From assembly GCF_042682565.1 (NCBI RefSeq), contig NZ_JBHUIC010000004.1: a DNA stretch of 64,000 bases; one strand, given 5' to 3'. A model generated the notes under the pieces. It searched no databases, was not told the DNA's origin, and saw only the letters and a list, made by a program, of their open reading frames with translations. Both the position numbers and the translations under genes were made by a program. Shown here in pieces: positions 25,815-35,228 of the stretch (position 1 is its first letter; each line of letters begins with the position of its first letter). The stretch is from Pistricoccus aurantiacus. GTDB taxonomy: Bacteria; Pseudomonadota; Gammaproteobacteria; Pseudomonadales; Halomonadaceae.

Positions 25815-28800
25815 TCTGGATACTGCTTCGAACACTGATCTGGCTGCCTATCTTTTTGATTGGCTTGATTCTTTTTCTATTGGGCTTGGGGCTTTCCCCT
25901 TGGGGAACGGCTTGGCTGCTGGAGCAGGGCCAGAATCGTGGCTGGTATGGTTTCGAAAGTGTGGAAGGTAGCCCTCTCGATGACTTGGTCATCGAGAATC
26001 TCGAACTCACCAGTGGGCCGGTGCAGGGCACCATCGCACGTCTGAAAATCGATTGGGCGAAGGATTGCGTGCTTTCCGGAAAGCTTTGCCTCGATGAGCT
26101 GGACGTGGACGGGGCGGATCTCGCTCTGATAGCCGGGGACCAGCCTGCGGAGCAAGAGCCGGCCCAGGAAGACGGGGCAGCGGGTGGCGATATCACTCTG
26201 CCGTTTCCTATCGAAATTCGTGATGTCAGCCTGGATAACGTCAGCTTTCGCCTGGCGGATGGCACCCGTATCGCCTGGCGGGAATTCTCCACCGGGGCCA
26301 CTCTCGAGAATAATACTTTCGAGCTATCACCTACCCATTGGCGGGAGATTCTGGTCACGCTGCCGGTCACTCCCGGCCAGGCGTTGACGGCCGCCCCGGC
26401 CAGCGACGCGTCTACCGAGAAAGGGGATTCCACGCCGGAGACACTGATCGCTGCGCCCATCGACGCCAGCATCGCGCTTCAGTCGCCGCTTCCCGCCAGC
26501 GTCGCGCCGACTCTGGAAACCGCCAAACAGGTGCCTCTGGATGAGCGCGAACGGCTGGAACTGCCGGAGGTTCATCTGCCGATCCAGATCGAAGCGCCCA
26601 GGATTGCCGTCGAGAACCTGCGGTTCAAGGCGCCGGCGGATACCTTTGTGGTCGATCGGCTGGAACTGGCGCTGAGCGGTCACGACAGCACCGTCACGAT
26701 CGAACCTCTGTCCGTGAGTTCCCCCATGGCGGATGCGGCGCTGGTGGCTCAGGTCGAGCTACAAGGCGATTATCCCTTGACCGCCAGCTTTTCCAGCGAG
26801 CTCTATCTTCCCGAGCGCATGCCGGCGCTTTCCGGACAGCAGATGGAGTTGGAGCTCACCGGCAGCCTGGCGGATCTGAACCTGCGCTTGGAAACCCAGG
26901 GCCCTGTCACCGCCAACCTGAGCGCAACGCTGGACGCGCTGGATCCAACCTTGCCCTTTGACGCCAGCCTCGAGGCATCGTCGCTACGCTGGCCCTTGGA
27001 AGGAGCGGATACGCAGGTCGCTGACGAACAGGCGAAGAAAAAAGAGGCAAAGGAAGATGCCAAGAAAGAAAACGCCGAGGAAGGTGGCCCTGACAGCACA
27101 CCTCAGGAGCCTTATCGGGTCAAGAACCTGGCGCTTGAGGCAAAGGGCAGCCTGACCGGCTACCGGACTTCACTCCAACTCAGCGCTTCCGGCCCGCAGT
27201 TCGACGAGACTCGGCTTTTACTGGAGGGAGATGGGAATCTTTCCCGGTTTGCCTGGCAGCCGCTGGAATTGACCACCGCGGATGGCGGCAGCCTGACCAG
27301 TCAGGGCAAGGTGGACTGGCAGGATGCGCTCAAGCTCGAGACCAGCCTGACCCTGAACGGTCTCGACCCTGGCGCCTTTACCGAAGCAGTGCAGGGCAAT
27401 TTGAACGGCGACGCCCGGCTGAGCTTCACGCAAACCGACGCTGGTTGGCGGGTCGCACTGCCGACGCTGGATATCGATGGTGAACTGCAGGATCTACCGC
27501 TGTCTCTCGAAGCCAGCCTCGCCGGCAATAGCGACATGCATTGGGATGTGGATCGGCTGCTGCTGAACCAGGGTGAAAATCGCCTGACGGCTCAAGGGCA
27601 AATAGCGGAGCGGATCTCCCTGAACGGTGAGATTCGCGCGCCGGCGCTGCAGGCGATTTCGCCGGAGCTCGATGGTGTTCTGCAAGGAGATTTTGCCTTG
27701 GGCGGCACCTTGAAGGCGCCTCGAATCGACGTCGATCTGCAGGGAAGCGATCTGCGCTTCGCCGATAATCGACTCGATTCGCTTGATCTCGACGCGAATG
27801 TAGAAGGCGCGGAGGATCCAAAACTGGATATCACCCTGAGGATTCGACAGCTGGAAGCGGCGGGGCAGCGCCTGGACAGCGTCGACCTGACCTTGGGCGG
27901 CAAACTGTCCGATCATCGCCTGGATTTGAACAGCCAGGCGGCGCCCGACATGCCATTTTCTCGAGCGGAGCTGGTTCTGGTCGGCGGGTTGAACAAGCAG
28001 CGAACTCGCTACCAAGGACAGCTTTCTCCGATGAATGTCGACACGCAATATGGCGATCTGCGCCTGGATGACCCGCTTGATTTCACGGCGAATCTCGACG
28101 AAGGCAGTGTCGGCGTACAGCCCTTTTGCCTGCGCCGCCAGCAGGGCGGCGGGCTCTGTCTGACCGAGCCCCTGGAAGCCTCCGCAAAGCAGGGCAAGGC
28201 GACTCTTGCGCTCAGACAGCTGCCCATGTCGATGTTTGCGGCCAGCGTGCCGGAAGGCTGGGATCTCGACGGCGAGACCAATGGTGATATTCAAGCCAGC
28301 TGGTCCGGGGGCGGCAGCCAGTGGCAGCTGGCAAGCGATTTCAAGAGCGAGCTTGGGCTGCAGGGCACCGACGCCTATGGACAACCCTGGTCGCTGCCCG
28401 GCTCGAGCCTGAACATCGAAATAGATGCTACTCAGCGCCAGGCCAAGGCCGACCTGGAGTTGAGCCTGGCGGAAGCGGGGCGGCTACTGCTCGATACCAC
28501 CATCGATGATCCACAGAACATCGGCTCCCTCAGCGGCGAGCTGCGTCTCGAGGATATCCGTCTGGAACCTTATCGGCGCCTGATCGCCGGCATGGAAAAG
28601 CTCAACGGCACCCTGGGCGGCCGAGTCGCCATCGGCGGCAATCTCGAGGCTCCCAGTCTCAACGGGGATATTCGCCTGACAGGGCTGGAGGCCAAGGGTG
28701 CGGAAGTCCCGGTAGAGGTCGAGGACGGGGAGATCAACGTCAATCTCGACGGTACTCAGGGCGCCATCGATGGCTATATCGATGGGGAAGAAGGCCGTCT

Positions 28801-29896
28801 GAACCTGGACGGCAGCGCCGCCTGGCCAAGCCCGTCCGAATGGCGAGCGCAAATCGACATCGACGGTCAGGAAGATCCGCTGCTGGTGATACTGCCGGAT
28901 TTCGGCAGACTCAAGATCGCACCGGATTTGCGTGTTCAGGTCGACCCCGAACTGCTCAAGGTGCGCGGGCAGGTCAGAATACCTTGGGCGCGACTCGAAG
29001 TCGGCAAGATCCCGCCTTCCGCGGTCAGCCCCAGCGGAGACGAAGTCATCATCACCCGGGAAGACGATCGTCGCGCCGCGCAAGAAGCGGAGGAACGCCG
29101 CCGAGCGCTTGAGAACGGGCAGGCTCAGGTCGGTGAATCCACCTCCCAGGCCCTGGCGGAGGCCGGCATGGCCACGGATATACGGATTGATCTGGTGCTG
29201 GGGCCGGACATGCAGCTGGAAGCCTACGGCCTTGAATCCGGATTGCGTGGCAACCTGCAGGTGCGTCAACAGAACGGTCCGGTACAGCTGTTCGGCGACG
29301 TCAATCTGGAAGAAGGACGTTTTCGCGCCTATGGCCAGGATCTGTTGATTCGCCAGGGCCAGATCACCTTCAGCGGTCCTGCGGGGCAGCCGCTCCTGCA
29401 GTTCGAAGCCATACGCAACCCGGAAAAGACCGAGGACCAGGTGATTGCCGGCTTGCGGGTGACCGGCCCTGCGGAGGCGCCGAACCTGGAGATATTCTCG
29501 GAGCCTGCCATGAACGAGAGCCGTGCGCTTTCCTATCTGCTGCGCGGGCGGGCGCCGGAAAATACCGGGGACACCGGTGGCGCCTTGACCTCGGCACTGA
29601 TCGGCCTGTCGATTTCCCGTACCGGCGGCGCCGTCAGTCAGGTAGGTCAGGCCTTCGGCGTCGACGATCTCACCCTGGATACCGCCGGCAGCGGTGAGGA
29701 TAGTCAGGTAGTGGTACGTGGCCAACTGACCGACGACCTGCAGATCAGCTACGGCGTCGGCGTTTTCTCACCCATTGCCGAGCTGACGCTGCGTTATTCT
29801 CTCTGGCGAAATCTGTACCTGCAGGCGGTTTCCGGCGCGGCCCAGGCGGTGGACCTGATTTACAGTTTCCAATTGGGCAAGCCTGATGACGAATGA
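25811..29896 (+). CDS. tamB: Translocation and assembly module protein TamB
   Basis: A 1361-residue AsmA-like periplasm-spanning protein anchored by one N-terminal helix (residues about 2-30). The long middle is repetitive beta structure and the C terminus is the conserved TamB domain (from about residue 1000, e.g. GDVNLEEGRFRAYGQDL and SYLLRGRAPENTG), ending in a Phe-containing FQLGKPDDE. The start is TTG at 25811, overlapping the tamA stop. Residues about 403-435 form a charged Lys/Glu-rich low-complexity insert, and residues about 195-215 another hydrophilic insert, both atypical for the beta-groove fold. Confidence 0.92.
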   Translation: MIWILLRTLIWLPIFLIGLILFLLGLGLSPWGTAWLLEQGQNRGWYGFESVEGSPLDDLVIENLELTSGPVQGTIARLKIDWAKDCVLSGKLCLDELDVDGADLALIAGDQPAEQEPAQEDGAAGGDITLPFPIEIRDVSLDNVSFRLADGTRIAWREFSTGATLENNTFELSPTHWREILVTLPVTPGQALTAAPASDASTEKGDSTPETLIAAPIDASIALQSPLPASVAPTLETAKQVPLDERERLELPEVHLPIQIEAPRIAVENLRFKAPADTFVVDRLELALSGHDSTVTIEPLSVSSPMADAALVAQVELQGDYPLTASFSSELYLPERMPALSGQQMELELTGSLADLNLRLETQGPVTANLSATLDALDPTLPFDASLEASSLRWPLEGADTQVADEQAKKKEAKEDAKKENAEEGGPDSTPQEPYRVKNLALEAKGSLTGYRTSLQLSASGPQFDETRLLLEGDGNLSRFAWQPLELTTADGGSLTSQGKVDWQDALKLETSLTLNGLDPGAFTEAVQGNLNGDARLSFTQTDAGWRVALPTLDIDGELQDLPLSLEASLAGNSDMHWDVDRLLLNQGENRLTAQGQIAERISLNGEIRAPALQAISPELDGVLQGDFALGGTLKAPRIDVDLQGSDLRFADNRLDSLDLDANVEGAEDPKLDITLRIRQLEAAGQRLDSVDLTLGGKLSDHRLDLNSQAAPDMPFSRAELVLVGGLNKQRTRYQGQLSPMNVDTQYGDLRLDDPLDFTANLDEGSVGVQPFCLRRQQGGGLCLTEPLEASAKQGKATLALRQLPMSMFAASVPEGWDLDGETNGDIQASWSGGGSQWQLASDFKSELGLQGTDAYGQPWSLPGSSLNIEIDATQRQAKADLELSLAEAGRLLLDTTIDDPQNIGSLSGELRLEDIRLEPYRRLIAGMEKLNGTLGGRVAIGGNLEAPSLNGDIRLTGLEAKGAEVPVEVEDGEINVNLDGTQGAIDGYIDGEEGRLNLDGSAAWPSPSEWRAQIDIDGQEDPLLVILPDFGRLKIAPDLRVQVDPELLKVRGQVRIPWARLEVGKIPPSAVSPSGDEVIITREDDRRAAQEAEERRRALENGQAQVGESTSQALAEAGMATDIRIDLVLGPDMQLEAYGLESGLRGNLQVRQQNGPVQLFGDVNLEEGRFRAYGQDLLIRQGQITFSGPAGQPLLQFEAIRNPEKTEDQVIAGLRVTGPAEAPNLEIFSEPAMNESRALSYLLRGRAPENTGDTGGALTSALIGLSISRTGGAVSQVGQAFGVDDLTLDTAGSGEDSQVVVRGQLTDDLQISYGVGVFSPIAELTLRYSLWRNLYLQAVSGAAQAVDLIYSFQLGKPDDE

Positions 29897-29971
29897 GGAT
29901 TCAGACGAATCATTCGCATCGAGTGTTGTCTCAGGATCGTGAAAAATCCATTGGCATTGGAGAGAATATCA

Positions 29972-30607
29972 ATGTGGCCTTTTGAAAAACCCATGGTCGA
30001 TTCGCAAAACGCCTTGTCCGGACGTGAGAAAGCAATGGAGATCAGCGGCGTGCATCGGGTCAACGGCAACGACATGCGCGGCCCCATTCCCGAAGGCTTC
30101 GAAGAAATCGTGCTGGGTCTGGGCTGCTTCTGGGGCGCGGAGCGTCTGTTCTGGCAACTGCCCGGGGTATACGTGACCGCGGTGGGCTACGCCGGTGGAT
30201 TCACGCCAAATCCGAGCTATGAAGAAACCTGCAGCGGACGCACCGGCCACGCAGAGGTCGTGCGGGTGGTATTCGATCCGCGGCAGATCTCCCTTGACGA
30301 GCTGCTGCAGCACTTCTGGGAAGCTCACGATCCGACTCAGGGCATGCGCCAGGGCAACGACGTCGGCACCCAGTATCGTTCGGCGATCTATACCACGAGC
30401 GACGCCCAGCAGCAGACTGCCGAACGCAGCAAGGCCCAGTATCAGCAGGCCCTGAGCAGCGCTGGCAAGAAGGAGATCACTACGGAGATCCGCCCGCTGG
30501 AGGCGTTCTACTTCGCCGAGGAATATCACCAGCAGTATCTGGACAAGAACCCCGGCGGCTATTGCGGCTTGAAGGGAACTGGCGTGGCCTGTCCAATTTC
30601 TGCGTAA
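29972..30607 (+). CDS. msrA: Peptide-methionine (S)-S-oxide reductase MsrA
   Basis: A 211-residue enzyme that repairs methionine-S-sulfoxide in proteins. The catalytic Cys is in GLGCFWGAERLFW, and GHAEVVRVVFDP and YFAEEYHQQYLDKNP are conserved. Resolving Cys residues are available at the C terminus (GGYCG and ACPIS). The ATG at 29972 is preferred because GGAGAGA precedes it; a GTG at 29939 would add residues not seen in the family. It ends 22 bases from the convergent yqaA. Confidence 0.95.
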   Translation: MWPFEKPMVDSQNALSGREKAMEISGVHRVNGNDMRGPIPEGFEEIVLGLGCFWGAERLFWQLPGVYVTAVGYAGGFTPNPSYEETCSGRTGHAEVVRVVFDPRQISLDELLQHFWEAHDPTQGMRQGNDVGTQYRSAIYTTSDAQQQTAERSKAQYQQALSSAGKKEITTEIRPLEAFYFAEEYHQQYLDKNPGGYCGLKGTGVACPISA

Positions 30608-30629
30608 GAAGTCTGCACCCGAATCTGGT

Positions 30630-31064
30630 CTAAAACGGCTGCATGGCCAGGATCACCACCGCGTAGCGCGCCGCCTTGCCGATACCCGTCAGCAGGAAGA
30701 AGAGGCCGAAGGGCACTCGCATCAGGCCGGCGACGAAAGTCAGGGCGTCGCCGCCGATGGGCAACCAGGCCAGCAGCAGTGACCAGACGCCGAAGCGATT
30801 GAACCAGCGCTGGGCGTGACCCAGGGATTTTTCCTTGAAGGGAAACCAGCGTCGATCCTTGTAGTGTTCGCAGTAGCGGCCCAGCACCCAGTTCGCCGCC
30901 GCCCCAAGCGTATTGCCGGCGGTAGCCACCAGCAGCAGAGCGAGCGTATCGAAACCGGCCTTGACCAACCCCGCCAGCAGTACTTCCGAATAGAAGGGCA
31001 GCAGTGTCGCCGCCAGAAAGGAGGAAGTGAACAGACCCAGGTAGCCCGTCGCTTCCCCCATCAC
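30630..31064 (-). CDS. yqaA: YqaA-family small membrane protein
   Basis: A 144-residue integral membrane protein of the DedA-related YqaA group, with TM segments near residues 8-35, 38-60, 90-115 and 118-140. Conserved features include the early FLAATLLPFYSEVLL and GNTLGAAANWVLGR, then WLPIGGDALTFVAGLMR. DedA relatives are tied to membrane lipid carrier recycling, but this branch has no settled function. Its start overlaps the dppF stop by 4 bases, so it is probably translated from the dpp message. Confidence 0.84.
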   Translation of the reverse strand: MMGEATGYLGLFTSSFLAATLLPFYSEVLLAGLVKAGFDTLALLLVATAGNTLGAAANWVLGRYCEHYKDRRWFPFKEKSLGHAQRWFNRFGVWSLLLAWLPIGGDALTFVAGLMRVPFGLFFLLTGIGKAARYAVVILAMQPF

Positions 31065-32113
31065 TCGATGCGGCCTTCCTCGACACCGTGGCAGGCCACC
31101 AGAGCGCCGTCCTGCGTCTCCAGCAGCTTGGGGATTTCCTCGCGACAGCGCGCATTGGCATAAGGGCAGCGTCCGTGGAACACGCAGCCGGAGGGGAGTT
31201 TTACCGGCGTAGGCACCTCACCTTTCAGGCGAATATGCTGCGGTCGTTTATCCTCGAGTCGCGGTATGGCGGACAAGAGCGCCTGGGTGTAAGGGTGGCG
31301 GGGGCTGTCGAACAGCTGTTTGGTCGGCGCCACCTCACATACCGTTCCCAGGTACATCACTACCACCCGGGTACCGAAATGCTCCACCACCGCCAGGTCG
31401 TGAGTGATGAACAGATAGGTCAGGTGGCGCTCCTGCTGGGCTTCCATCAGCAGGTTGAGCACCTGGGCCTGAATGGACACGTCCAGGGCGGAGATCGGCT
31501 CGTCGGCGACGATGAATTCCGGGTCCACCGCCAGGGCCCGGGCGATGGCGATACGCTGACGCTGGCCGCCGGAGAACTCGTGGCCGAAGCGCGCCCCCCA
31601 GTCCGGATCGATGCCCACGGAATGCATCACTTCGGTCACCTTGCCGCTAATCCGCGTTTTGCTCCAGTCCGGATGATGCAGTTTCAGCGGTTCCTCCAGA
31701 GTCTGCTGGATGGTCATGCGCGGGTTGAGGGAGGCGTAGGGATTCTGAAAGATCATCTGCATGCGCCGCCGATAGGGCAGCAGCTGACGACTGGAAAGAT
31801 TGTCGATGCGCTTTCCCGCGTAGTGAATCTCCCCCTGGGTCGGGGAAATCAAGCCCATCACCGTACGCGCCACGGTGGACTTGCCGCAGCCCGACTCCCC
31901 CACCACGCATAGCGCTTCGCCCTGCTGAATGTTCAGGCTGACCCCGTTGATGGCATGGACGAATTCCTGATGGCGCATCAGCTTGCCGCCCTTGAAACGC
32001 AGCTGTTCCAGAAAGTCACCGGAAAGCGAGAAACGCTTGTAGAGATCGCGAATCTCCAGCAGCGCGGGCGACGTGGTGGTATCGGCAGCCAGGGATTGGG
32101 CATTTGCGCTCAT
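31061..32113 (-). CDS. dppF: Dipeptide/oligopeptide ABC transporter ATP-binding protein DppF-type
   Basis: A 350-residue ATPase with Walker A GESGCGKSTVART, signature EFSGGQRQRIAIARAL and Walker B FIVADEPISALD. The C-terminal oligopeptide-transporter tail carries Cys residues (GCVFHGRCPYANARC) that may bind an Fe-S cluster or metal in this subfamily. Together with DppD it energises uptake through DppB/DppC. It overlaps dppD and yqaA by 4 bases each. Confidence 0.92.
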   Translation of the reverse strand: MSANAQSLAADTTTSPALLEIRDLYKRFSLSGDFLEQLRFKGGKLMRHQEFVHAINGVSLNIQQGEALCVVGESGCGKSTVARTVMGLISPTQGEIHYAGKRIDNLSSRQLLPYRRRMQMIFQNPYASLNPRMTIQQTLEEPLKLHHPDWSKTRISGKVTEVMHSVGIDPDWGARFGHEFSGGQRQRIAIARALAVDPEFIVADEPISALDVSIQAQVLNLLMEAQQERHLTYLFITHDLAVVEHFGTRVVVMYLGTVCEVAPTKQLFDSPRHPYTQALLSAIPRLEDKRPQHIRLKGEVPTPVKLPSGCVFHGRCPYANARCREEIPKLLETQDGALVACHGVEEGRIE

Positions 32114-33150
32114 GGGCTTGTCTCCGACTGGCTCTGCTCGCCGGTGCGGGTCTGCATCGGCTTGCCTTGCTTTTCCGCTACCCAGTGGCAGGCGGTCTGA
32201 ATATCACCGACGCTGACAAACCCCGGCACCTGATTCAGGCAGGCGGAACGCGGGCGACCGCTTTCATCGTTGACGAAGCCGCAGCGGGGATGGAAGGCGC
32301 AGCCGCTGGGCAGATTGTTGAGGGATGGCATGCTGCCGGGAATCTGGTTGAGCCGCGCGCCGGGGGTGGCCATCTGGGGCAGGGCATCGATCAGCCCTCG
32401 GGTGTAGGGATGCTGGGGCGTATCGATGATGTCCCGAGTCGGTCCCTGCTCAATAATGCGTCCCGCGTACATCACCAGCATGCGCTGGGTCACCTGGTTG
32501 ACCACCCCGAGATCGTGAGTGATCAGGATCAGGCCAACGTTATTGTGCTCGCACAGCTCCAGCAGCAGCGCCATGATCTCCGCCTGGATGGTGACATCCA
32601 GCGCGGTGGTGGGCTCGTCGGCGATGATGATATCCGGGTCCAGCAGCAGGGCGATGGCGATGATCACCCGCTGGCGCATGCCCCCGGAAAGCTCGTGAGG
32701 GTACTGATCCAGACGCTTCTCCGGGGAAGGAATCTGCACCTGGGAAAGCTTGTCCAAGGCGATGCGCTTGGCCTCTCGAGATGAAATACGTCGATGCGCT
32801 TTGAGACACTCGACCATCTGTTCGCCGATGCTGAGCACCGGGTTGAGGGTCATCATCGGATCCTGAAAGATCATCGACATGCGCTTGCCGCGAATGCGTC
32901 GCAGCCGGCGATCCGAGAGGCCGACCAGTTCCTGGCCGTCGAACCGGATGCTGCCGTCGGCGATATAGCCGGGCAGGGAAATCAGGTTGAGCAGGGTAAA
33001 GGCCGCCACGGACTTTCCGGCGCCGGATTCACCGACGATGCCCAGGCGCTCGCCGCGATCCAGGCTGAAGTTCAGGTCCCGCAGGGCGCGCAGATCACCG
33101 TGACGCAGGGCGAAACGGACGTCGAGTTCCTTGACTTCGAGTAATGCCAT
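32110..33150 (-). CDS. dppD: Dipeptide/oligopeptide ABC transporter ATP-binding protein DppD-type
   Basis: A 346-residue ATPase with Walker A GESGAGKSVAA, signature ELSGGMRQRVIIA and Walker B IIIADEPTTALD. The C-terminal peptide-transporter extension includes GCAFHPRCGFV. It pairs with DppF and lies between dppC (9-base gap) and dppF (4-base overlap). The tail after about residue 325 is a short hydrophilic stretch rich in Gln and Ser. Confidence 0.92.
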   Translation of the reverse strand: MALLEVKELDVRFALRHGDLRALRDLNFSLDRGERLGIVGESGAGKSVAAFTLLNLISLPGYIADGSIRFDGQELVGLSDRRLRRIRGKRMSMIFQDPMMTLNPVLSIGEQMVECLKAHRRISSREAKRIALDKLSQVQIPSPEKRLDQYPHELSGGMRQRVIIAIALLLDPDIIIADEPTTALDVTIQAEIMALLLELCEHNNVGLILITHDLGVVNQVTQRMLVMYAGRIIEQGPTRDIIDTPQHPYTRGLIDALPQMATPGARLNQIPGSMPSLNNLPSGCAFHPRCGFVNDESGRPRSACLNQVPGFVSVGDIQTACHWVAEKQGKPMQTRTGEQSQSETSP

Positions 33151-33159
33151 GGAAGCTCC

Positions 33160-34104
33160 TTAATTCTTGTAAAGCCGCGGATTCAGCACGTCCCGCAACC
33201 AGTCGCCCAGCAGGTTGATGACCAGCACCAGCACCACCAGCACCGCCCCGGGCAGCAGCGTGATCCACCAGGAGCCGGACTGGATGTAGTCGAAGCCGGA
33301 CTTGATCAGCGAGCCCAGGGACGGCTGGGTTTCCGGCATGCCGAGCCCCAGGAAGGAAAGCGCCGCCTCGGAGATGATGGCGTTGGCGATCTGCACCGTG
33401 GAGATGACAAAGATCGGCGACAGGGTGTTGGGCAGGATATGCCGGAACATGATGCGTCGGCTCTTGAGTCCCATGATCCGAGCCGCGTCCACGTATTCCT
33501 TGCTCTTCTCCGCCAGTACGGAAGCGCGCACGGTACGTGCGTACTGGGGCCACTCCGCCAGACCGATGATGACCACCAGCAGAGGCACCGCGTAATCGCT
33601 GAAAGTGGCACCGCCGAAGATCGCCTTGACCAGGGCGCCGACGATGATTGCCACCATCAGAGTGGAAAAGGACAGCTGGATATCTGCCAGGCGCATCAGG
33701 AAGGCGTCCACGCGACCGCCCAGATAGCCGGCCATCAATCCGAAACAAACTCCGAGCAGGGCCTGCAGGAACACCGCGCCGAAGCCGATGATCAACGAGA
33801 CCCGAGTGCCGTAGAGAATGGTGGAAAGCAGATCCCGCCCCTGGGCGTCGGTACCCAGCAGGTAATACGGATCGCTGCCGTCGATCCAGAAGGGCGGCAG
33901 CTCCGAGCTCAGGATATCGATCTGGGCCAGGTCGTAAGGGTCCGTGGGCGATATCCAGGGCGCCAGCACCGCCGCCGCCACCATGACAATGAAGATCAGC
34001 AGGCTGATTTGAGCGATCAGATCGCGCCTGAAACTGTGCAGCAGATAGGAGTCGCGAAAACGCACCCAGCGGCTGGGCGGCGCTGCGGTCGTCGGGATCG
34101 TCAT
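33160..34104 (-). CDS. dppC: Dipeptide/oligopeptide ABC transporter permease DppC-type
   Basis: A 314-residue inner-membrane permease. The N-terminal helix is in LIAQISLLIFIVMVAAAVLAPW, the family block DAQGRDLLSTILYGTRVSL is present, and the EAA-loop is around AARIMGLKSRRIMFRHILPN. The open frame continues upstream, but the ATG at 34104 overlaps dppB by 4 bases (ATGA) and begins a normal DppC N terminus; the longer form would read out of frame through dppB. Confidence 0.92.
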   Translation of the reverse strand: MTIPTTAAPPSRWVRFRDSYLLHSFRRDLIAQISLLIFIVMVAAAVLAPWISPTDPYDLAQIDILSSELPPFWIDGSDPYYLLGTDAQGRDLLSTILYGTRVSLIIGFGAVFLQALLGVCFGLMAGYLGGRVDAFLMRLADIQLSFSTLMVAIIVGALVKAIFGGATFSDYAVPLLVVIIGLAEWPQYARTVRASVLAEKSKEYVDAARIMGLKSRRIMFRHILPNTLSPIFVISTVQIANAIISEAALSFLGLGMPETQPSLGSLIKSGFDYIQSGSWWITLLPGAVLVVLVLVINLLGDWLRDVLNPRLYKN

Positions 34105-35147
34105 GCGGGTTGTCCTGTCAGCTTGACGGTGGGATTGATCAGGCCGTAGATCAGGTCCACCAGGGTGTTGGTGATCACGAAGATAAGTCCCACGATCATC
34201 AGGTAGGTGACGATCAAGGGAATGTCCGAGCGCTCGATGGCATCCAGGAACATCAATCCCATGCCCGGCCACTGAAACACCGTTTCCGTGAGGATGGTAT
34301 AGGCCACCAGGGTACCGATCTGTACGCCGCCCACGGTGATCACCGGCAGCATGGTGTTCTTCAGGGCGTGCAGGAAATAGATACGTCTGGGAGCGATACC
34401 CTTGGCCCGAGCGAAGCGAATGTAGTCAGACTGCAGCACCTCGAGCATCTCCGCGCGAATCAGGCGAATGAACAGCGGCAACATGATCGAGGCCAGGGAA
34501 AAGGCCGGCAGCACCAGATAGGTCAAGGCGTCAAAGGAGGCGAAGTTGGTGTACCAGGTGCCGAAGACGTGCTCCACGGGACCGCGCCCGTAGGCGGGCA
34601 TGCCGCCCTCCGTGGACAGCAGCCCGTTGAGCCAGGCGCCCCAGGCGACGTCCTGGGGAAAGGACGTGAAGGTCACGCCGATGGCAAAGATCTGGATCAA
34701 GACAATGGCGGTGAGAAACACCGGAATCGAGATGCCGATGATCGACACGCTCATGAAGAAGCGCGACAGCCAGGCCCGGGGCTTGATGGCGCTGTAGACG
34801 CCGATCGGCACGGAAAACAGCACGATCAGCAGGGTGGTGGCCGCTACCAGTTCCAGGGTCGCCGGCAGATGCCGCAGAATGACCTCGGTAGTGGGTTCAT
34901 GGAAGACATAGGAGTAGCCGAAATCGAACTGCAGGGCGTTCCTGGCGAAACGCAGGTACTGGACGAAGAATGGATCGTTGAGGCCCAGCTCTTCTCGCAG
35001 CGCCTCCCGCTCGCTTTCCGGCACCGACTGGCCGACCATCTGCTGGATGGGATCGCCCAGGTTTTCCTGAATGGCGAAGCTGATCAGGCTGATCACGAAC
35101 ATCACCAGCAGGGCATGAAACAGCCGCTTGATCAGAAAGGCAATCAT
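34101..35147 (-). CDS. dppB: Dipeptide/oligopeptide ABC transporter permease DppB-type
   Basis: A 348-residue permease that begins MIAFLIKRLFHALLVMFVISLISF, the typical first helix. The EAA-type cytoplasmic loop is RFARAKGIAPRRIYFLHALKN. An extended periplasmic loop around residues 165-200 is typical of the DppB/OppB group. It is 81 bases behind dppA and overlaps dppC. The substrate is decided by DppA and cannot be read here. Confidence 0.92.
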   Translation of the reverse strand: MIAFLIKRLFHALLVMFVISLISFAIQENLGDPIQQMVGQSVPESEREALREELGLNDPFFVQYLRFARNALQFDFGYSYVFHEPTTEVILRHLPATLELVAATTLLIVLFSVPIGVYSAIKPRAWLSRFFMSVSIIGISIPVFLTAIVLIQIFAIGVTFTSFPQDVAWGAWLNGLLSTEGGMPAYGRGPVEHVFGTWYTNFASFDALTYLVLPAFSLASIMLPLFIRLIRAEMLEVLQSDYIRFARAKGIAPRRIYFLHALKNTMLPVITVGGVQIGTLVAYTILTETVFQWPGMGLMFLDAIERSDIPLIVTYLMIVGLIFVITNTLVDLIYGLINPTVKLTGQPA

Positions 35148-35228
35148 GAGAATTCTCTCGAACGTAGGCGATAAACGTTGATCCGGGCTGATGTTGCCCG
35201 GATCGGTTCAAGGCTCAATGACGCAAGC

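Noticed and set aside
28484..29725. 413-aa minus-strand frame opposite tamB
   Set aside because: Shadow frame; tamB C-terminal domain is clear on the plus strand.
34110..35174. 354-aa plus-strand frame opposite dppB
   Set aside because: Highly charged His/Gln/Asp-rich shadow of a permease gene.
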